Shown here in pieces: positions 60,196-64,000 of a stretch of 64,000 nucleotides of DNA. The notes under the pieces are model-generated. The model saw only the letters and a list, made by a program, of their open reading frames with translations. It did not search any database and was not told the DNA's origin. How positions within the stretch are numbered: position 1 is the stretch's first letter; every line of letters begins with the position of its first letter. Source of the DNA: an uncultured Roseburia sp. (GTDB lineage Bacteria > Bacillota > Clostridia > Lachnospirales > Lachnospiraceae); contig CAJUNX010000006.1 of the NCBI GenBank assembly GCA_910587865.1, forward strand, positions 37,474 through 101,473. The letters run 5' to 3'. Position numbers and translations under genes: made by a program.

Positions 60196-61413
60196 ATGAA
60201 AAAAAGGTTTTATCACTGGATACAAAAGATAACCGTGCTTGGATTTTGTCTCGTGGCGGTATTTGCGGGAAAGACATTTTATCAGGCGATTCCGGATGAG
60301 ATGTATGTGGTTTTCGGCGAGGAGGTCCGCTATGATTTTCATGTGCCGGTCAGCGTGGTATTAAAGGATGACAGCACGGAGGTATTTGAGAATCTGACAA
60401 AGCCTGTGGAAGGGACGAACCCGTCCTATACGGTTTCCTGCCGTCTGTTCGGTATCTTTCCGGTCAAGGATGTAAAAGTGATGCTGGTCGGCCGCGGAAA
60501 AGTGCTTGCGAGCGGGATGCCGATCGGAATCTATGTGAAAACGGACGGGATACTCGTACTTGGAACGACGGATGTAGAGGATTCGGGCGGACGGGAATGT
60601 CATCCCGCGCAGAATCTGGTAAAAAGCGGGGATTATATCGTGAGCGTGAACGGTGAGCCGGTCTATGAGAAGGAGGAGCTGATCGAAAAAATCGACGCTT
60701 ACGGGGAGGACCGGGAGATTTTGGGGCTTCGGAGAAACGGGGAGTATATAGAGGTGTCCATAACGCCTGTGCTCGGAGCGGAAGGCCGGCATCTGCTCGG
60801 CATCTGGGTCCGCGATGATCTCGCCGGTGTGGGAACACTTACTTATTACAGGGACGACGGAAGCTTTGGCGCGCTCGGACATGCGGTCAGCGACGGGGAT
60901 ACGGGAACGCAGATGACAATGTCGGAGGGCTGGGTCTACCTGGCGGATATTATCGGTATCAAAAAGGGAGAAAAGGGCAGACCGGGGGAACTCTCCGGCA
61001 TGATCGATTACAGCAGGGAATGCTGTCTTGGCACGATCACCGAAAATACGCAGCTCGGCATCCGCGGGGAACTTGCGGAGAGCGCGAAAACGTCGGGGGA
61101 GAGCTACGAGGTCTGTTACAAACAGGACATCCGGCTGGGAACCGCATATATCATCTCGCAGGTATCGGGTGAGAGAGAACGCTACGAGATCAGCATCGAG
61201 AGTCTTGACTACAGCGGGGAGGTGGAGAATAAGGGGATCTTATTCCGCGTGACCGATCCGAAGCTGCTGGAGCTGACCGGAGGGATTGTGCAGGGGATGT
61301 CCGGCAGCCCGATCATCCAGGACGGAAAGATCATCGGAGCGGTGACGCATGTATTCGTCTCGGACGCATCGATGGGATACGGGATTTTTATCGAAAAGAT
61401 GCTGGGACAGTAG
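60196..61413 (+). CDS. spoIVB: SpoIVB peptidase
   Basis: SpoIVB is the serine protease that the forespore secretes to start sigma-K activation in the mother cell. The 405-aa protein has an N-terminal membrane helix (ITVLGFCLVAVFAG), a PDZ domain (about 125-200, KSGDYIVSVNGEPVYEKEELI) and an S55 peptidase domain with the catalytic Ser in GIVQGMSGSPIIQDGK and the His in FGALGHAVSD. Its presence shows that the organism can, or recently could, form spores. In most relatives spo0A follows; here it does not. Confidence 0.96.
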   Translation: MKKRFYHWIQKITVLGFCLVAVFAGKTFYQAIPDEMYVVFGEEVRYDFHVPVSVVLKDDSTEVFENLTKPVEGTNPSYTVSCRLFGIFPVKDVKVMLVGRGKVLASGMPIGIYVKTDGILVLGTTDVEDSGGRECHPAQNLVKSGDYIVSVNGEPVYEKEELIEKIDAYGEDREILGLRRNGEYIEVSITPVLGAEGRHLLGIWVRDDLAGVGTLTYYRDDGSFGALGHAVSDGDTGTQMTMSEGWVYLADIIGIKKGEKGRPGELSGMIDYSRECCLGTITENTQLGIRGELAESAKTSGESYEVCYKQDIRLGTAYIISQVSGERERYEISIESLDYSGEVENKGILFRVTDPKLLELTGGIVQGMSGSPIIQDGKIIGAVTHVFVSDASMGYGIFIEKMLGQ

Positions 61414-61552
61414 CCGGGGTTGGCAGCCGCACTTTTTCCTCATTCTGTCCCCGTTTTGTTCCCGTCCCGAAGATCAGTTCCGGGAGATCTGTTTCTGGCT
61501 GCTCTAATCTCACGCCGGGCGGTGTTTCCGGCCTCGCTGAGATTTTTATCCT

Positions 61553-61903
61553 TCAGGGTCTGTCTGTCAGTGACGCATGTCCCCTCGTGATATACATCAT
61601 CAAATACGATCTGTTTTTCGGCAGCTCCGAAAGAAAACGGTCCGGCGCCTCTTTAAACCGGGCTGAGGTCTTAAACCCGATCCGGTTTTTCACGTGTTCT
61701 TTGTACGGCGAATCCGCAAGGAGCGTTTCTAAAAAGTTGTTCCGCGACTGCACGTTTCTGCCTTTTATGATCGCGTGAAGAAGATCGTCAGACACTGCGG
61801 AGACAACGTTATCTTCTCCCGGATCGGGCGGCACGTCAAAGATATACGGCTCAAAGGCAGCATTGGGGGAAAGAATCGGGATATTGTTTGCGGACAGCTG
61901 CAA
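61553..61903 (-). pseudogene. Unidentified decayed minus-strand gene fragment
   Basis: A 116-codon frame (TTG 61903) reads like real protein (PYIFDVPPDPGEDNVVSAV, SRNNFLETLLADSPYKEHV). The upstream codons up to a TGA near 61950 continue it without ATG or ribosome-binding site. Past its stop, another frame continues with sensible sequence (LKDKNLSEAGNTARREIRAA) after a one-base shift near 61574. It looks like a broken piece of a gene that I cannot name. It could also be chance. Confidence 0.3.
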
Positions 61904-61973
61904 AACAACGGGGGAGTTATGAGATACGATCAGGATGGAACGTAAGATATGTCAAAAAATTCCGGGAAAATAC

Positions 61974-62002
61974 TTGCAATTTCCTTATTAAAGTGCTACT
62001 AT
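61974..62002 (+). promoter_or_regulatory. Promoter of the rimP-nusA operon
   Basis: TTGCAA (61974-61979), preceded by AAAATAC, and TACTAT (61997-62002) at 17 bp; TATAAT at 62000-62005 overlaps but would need a 20-bp spacer. Confidence 0.65.
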
Positions 62003-62029
62003 AATAATGATAACATTGATGATTCGGTT

Positions 62030-62053
62030 GAGAGAGGGCAAAGGTCCTCTCTC
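62030..62053 (+). other. Hairpin in the rimP-nusA leader
   Basis: GAGAGAGG (62030-62037) and CCTCTCTC (62046-62053) form an 8-bp stem with an 8-nt loop, about 20-25 bases after the predicted transcription start. There is no T-tract. It may stabilise the long leader. Confidence 0.5.
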
Positions 62054-62091
62054 AATTCACGTTTACCGTTAACCCGCTCCGGTGTACACCG

Positions 62092-62303
62092 GGCGGGGCC
62101 GTGGAAGAGAAGCCGGCATCTGCGGGAAGCAGCAAAAGGCGGTGGCCGGCCGAGGGAGGAGAATCGGCAGTCCCGGGAAGCCGGGGCGGGGCCGTGGAAG
62201 AGAAGCCGGCATCTGCGGGAAGCAGCGAAAGGCGGTGGCCGGCCGAGGGAGGAGAATCGGCAGTCCCGGGGAGCCGGGGCGGGGCCGTGGAAGAGAATAC
62301 AGA
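62092..62303. repeat. 93-bp tandem repeat in the leader of rimP
   Basis: GTGGAAGAGAAGCCGGCATC begins at 62101 and 62194, and GTGGAAGAGAA again at 62287. The two full units differ at only a few positions. The period equals 31 codons and the open frame joins rimP in phase, but the encoded sequence (EEKPASAGSS.RRWPAEGG) is not RimP-like. Confidence 0.88.
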
Positions 62304-62322
62304 CAGAAGGGAAGGTGGATTG

Positions 62323-62790
62323 ATGTCGAAGCATGGGGATTACGAGGCGCGTACGGAAGCGCTTATTCTGCCCGTTTTAGAGCGGATGGGGTTTGAACTT
62401 GTGGATGTGGAATATGTAAAGGAAGGAAGTTCCTGGTACTTAAGGGCCTATATCGATAAGGAGGGCGGGATCACCGTAAACGACTGCGAAGCCGTGGCGC
62501 GGGAGATGAATGAACTCCTTGACAAAGAGGATTTCGTGGAGGAATCCTATATTTTTGAGGTGAGTTCCCCGGGACTCGGCAGGCCGCTGAAAAAGGAAAA
62601 GGATTTTGCGAGGAGTGTCGGTCAGGAGGTTGAGATCCGCACATATCGGACAGTGAATCACAAAAAGGAATTCCGGGGGATACTGTGCTCCTACGATAAA
62701 GCTTCCGTGACGATTCAGCCGGAGGGAGAGGAAGAACTGACGTTCGACCGATCGGAGGTCGCGCTGATCCGGCTGGCGTTTGACTGGTAA
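62323..62790 (+). CDS. rimP: Ribosome maturation factor RimP
   Basis: RimP helps assemble the 30S subunit. The 155-aa protein has the N-terminal domain (LILPVLERMGFELVDVEYVKEG, then YIDKEGGITVNDCEAVAREM, then EVSSPGLGRPLKKEKDF) and a C-terminal SH3-like domain (FRGILCSYDKASVTI). ATG 62323 follows GGAAGGTGG. The longer in-phase frame from GTG 62101 runs through the 93-bp repeats and is not used here. nusA follows after 42 bp. Confidence 0.95.
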   Translation: MSKHGDYEARTEALILPVLERMGFELVDVEYVKEGSSWYLRAYIDKEGGITVNDCEAVAREMNELLDKEDFVEESYIFEVSSPGLGRPLKKEKDFARSVGQEVEIRTYRTVNHKKEFRGILCSYDKASVTIQPEGEEELTFDRSEVALIRLAFDW

Positions 62791-62832
62791 AAGATGCGTC
62801 TGAATAACGAATAATAAGAGGAGGATAATAAA

Positions 62833-64000
62833 ATGAGCAATACGGAGTTATTAGAAGCGTTAACGATATTAGAGCAGGAAAAAAACATCAGCAAGGAGAC
62901 GCTGCTTGAGGCGATTGAGAATTCCCTGGTCACGGCGTGCAAAAACCATTTTGGCAAATCGGAGAATGTGAGGGTGACGATTGATCCGGAGACCTGTGAG
63001 TATCATGTCTATCTCGAAAAGACAGTGGTGGAGCAGGTGGAGGATACCGCGGATGAGATCAGTCTGGTAAACGCGAAGATGATTGATACCAGATATGAGC
63101 TGGGAGATATCGTAAATGTGGAGGTACAGTCCCGTGAATTCGGACGAATCGCGACGCAGAATGCCAAAAACGTCATTTTGCAGAAGATCCGCGAGGAGGA
63201 GCGCAAGGTATTATTTGATCAGTATTACAGCAAAGAACGCGATGTCGTGACAGGCGTGGTGCAGAGATATATCGGAAGAAATGTCAGCATCAATCTCGGC
63301 AAGGTGGATGCGATGCTGTCGGAGAACGAGCAGGTGCGGAACGAGATTTTCCAGCCGACCGAGCGTATCAAGCTTTACGTTCTCGAGGTGAAATCAACCT
63401 CCAAAGGGCCCAAAATCCTCGTGTCGAGGACACACCCGGAGCTGGTGAAACGCCTGTTTGAATCCGAGGTTACCGAGGTGAGGGAAGGCATTGTCGAGAT
63501 CATGGCGATTGCGCGGGAAGCGGGCAGCAGAACCAAGATTGCGGTGTGGTCAAACGACCCGGATGTGGATCCGGTGGGCGCCTGTGTCGGTATGAACGGC
63601 GCGCGTGTCAATGCGATCGTCAGCGAGCTTCGCGGCGAGAAGATTGATATTATCACCTGGAATGAAAACCCGGCCATGCTCATTGAGAATGCTTTAAGTC
63701 CCGCGAAAGTCATTTCCGTCATCGCGGATGCGGAAGAAAAGTCGGCAAAAGTCGTCGTGCCGGATTACCAGTTGTCCCTGGCGATCGGAAAAGAGGGACA
63801 GAATGCGAGACTGGCGGCAAGGCTTACCGGATTTAAGATCGATATCAAGAGCGAGACTCAGGCGAGAGAGTCCGGAGATTTCCTGGATTATGAGAATGAG
63901 TATGAGGATGACGAGTACTACGACGACGAATATGCCGACAGTGAATACGCGGATGACGGATCGTATGCGGACGGTGAGTACGCAGAAGGCGAAGGTTACG
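62833..64000 (+). CDS. nusA: Transcription termination/antitermination factor NusA (3' end outside the window)
   Basis: NusA binds RNA polymerase and modulates pausing and termination. The frame starts MSNTELLEALTILEQEKN at ATG 62833 after GAGGATAAT and stays open to the last base (389 codons). The N-terminal polymerase-binding domain, the S1 domain (GDIVNVEVQSREFGRIATQ..., GVVQRYIGRNVSINLG) and two KH domains (VGACVGMNGARVNAIVSEL; LAIGKEGQNARLAARLTG) are present. A very acidic, Tyr/Asp/Glu-rich tail begins at about residue 355 (YENEYEDDEYYDDEY) and continues beyond the window. Confidence 0.95.
   Translation, partial: MSNTELLEALTILEQEKNISKETLLEAIENSLVTACKNHFGKSENVRVTIDPETCEYHVYLEKTVVEQVEDTADEISLVNAKMIDTRYELGDIVNVEVQSREFGRIATQNAKNVILQKIREEERKVLFDQYYSKERDVVTGVVQRYIGRNVSINLGKVDAMLSENEQVRNEIFQPTERIKLYVLEVKSTSKGPKILVSRTHPELVKRLFESEVTEVREGIVEIMAIAREAGSRTKIAVWSNDPDVDPVGACVGMNGARVNAIVSELRGEKIDIITWNENPAMLIENALSPAKVISVIADAEEKSAKVVVPDYQLSLAIGKEGQNARLAARLTGFKIDIKSETQARESGDFLDYENEYEDDEYYDDEYADSEYADDGSYADGEYAEGEGY

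Larger units (their letters stand above)
61414..62322. other. 909-bp gap in the place where spo0A is expected
   Basis: It holds the decayed minus-strand fragment (61420-61950), the rimP-nusA promoter at 61974, a hairpin at 62030 and the 93-bp repeats. There is no receiver-domain gene in any frame. Confidence 0.7.

Noticed and set aside
62101..62322. N-terminal extension of RimP encoded by the 93-bp repeats
   Set aside because: RimP relatives begin at the residues encoded from 62323, where a good ribosome-binding site is present; the repeat-encoded sequence is not conserved protein as far as I can tell.

Overview
The window looks like a chromosomal segment of a Gram-positive, spore-forming gut anaerobe of the class Clostridia, most likely a member of the Lachnospiraceae with fairly high GC. 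This rests on three things. The first is the gene order nusB-xseA-xseB-ispA-dxs-tlyA-nadK-argR-recN-spoIVB and rimP-nusA. The second is a Firmicutes-type LexA box in front of recA. The third is the sporulation genes spoIVB and spoIIM-like together with plant-glycan catabolic genes. No species can be named from the sequence alone.

Region 1 (1-11.9 kb) is a carbohydrate locus: a 5'-truncated GH3 glycosidase, a GH78-like alpha-L-rhamnosidase, a frameshifted alpha/beta hydrolase, an AraC regulator on the minus strand, a three-gene ABC sugar importer without its own ATPase, and a GH36 alpha-galactosidase. Region 2 (12.0-15.2 kb) is the most unusual part. It is a self-contained two-gene operon with its own promoter, encoding a 141-aa HEPN-like protein and an 873-aa protein with two nucleotide-binding domains, the first carrying a variant KGGVGRT P-loop. 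I regard it as a candidate undescribed defence or conflict system. Region 3 (15.2-24.4 kb) holds an AEC transporter, prfC, thioredoxin, and a response regulator/histidine kinase/ABC ATPase/FtsX-like permease module of the peptide-antibiotic sensing type.

Region 4 (24.4-29.7 kb) is a catabolic operon of two TIM-barrel sugar isomerases and two Gfo/Idh/MocA oxidoreductases. It is preceded by the C-terminal remnant of a further isomerase and a palindromic dispersed repeat, and followed by a DUF3783 gene. Region 5 (29.7-38.4 kb) carries recA-recX under SOS control, rny, a Uma2 nuclease-like gene, an ADP-ribose pyrophosphatase, a SpoIIM-like protein, and the shikimate genes for DAHP synthase and aroD. 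Region 6 (38.4-46.4 kb) is an autoregulated MarR plus heterodimeric ABC exporter operon, a DUF4422 glycosyltransferase-like gene, tRNA-Arg(CCG), and an SH3 lipoprotein or membrane protein.

Region 7 (46.5-64 kb) is a long, almost entirely plus-strand housekeeping block: an rRNA pseudouridine synthase, ligA, metA, an Asp23 protein, nusB-xseAB-ispA-dxs-tlyA-nadK-argR-recN-spoIVB, then rimP and nusA, which runs off the end. spo0A, which usually follows spoIVB, is not there; a decayed-looking region takes its place.

Two non-coding themes recur. The first is a structured leader of about 150 nt that contains the ribosome-binding site and occurs twice, in front of two unrelated genes (29.7 kb minus strand, 43.4 kb plus strand), with conserved pairing. 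The second is an unusually high number of short tandem duplications (periods 33/39, 38, 45, 50, 61, 67 and 93 bp) in the gaps between housekeeping genes, with similar expansions (51 and 60 bp) inside two membrane-protein genes.
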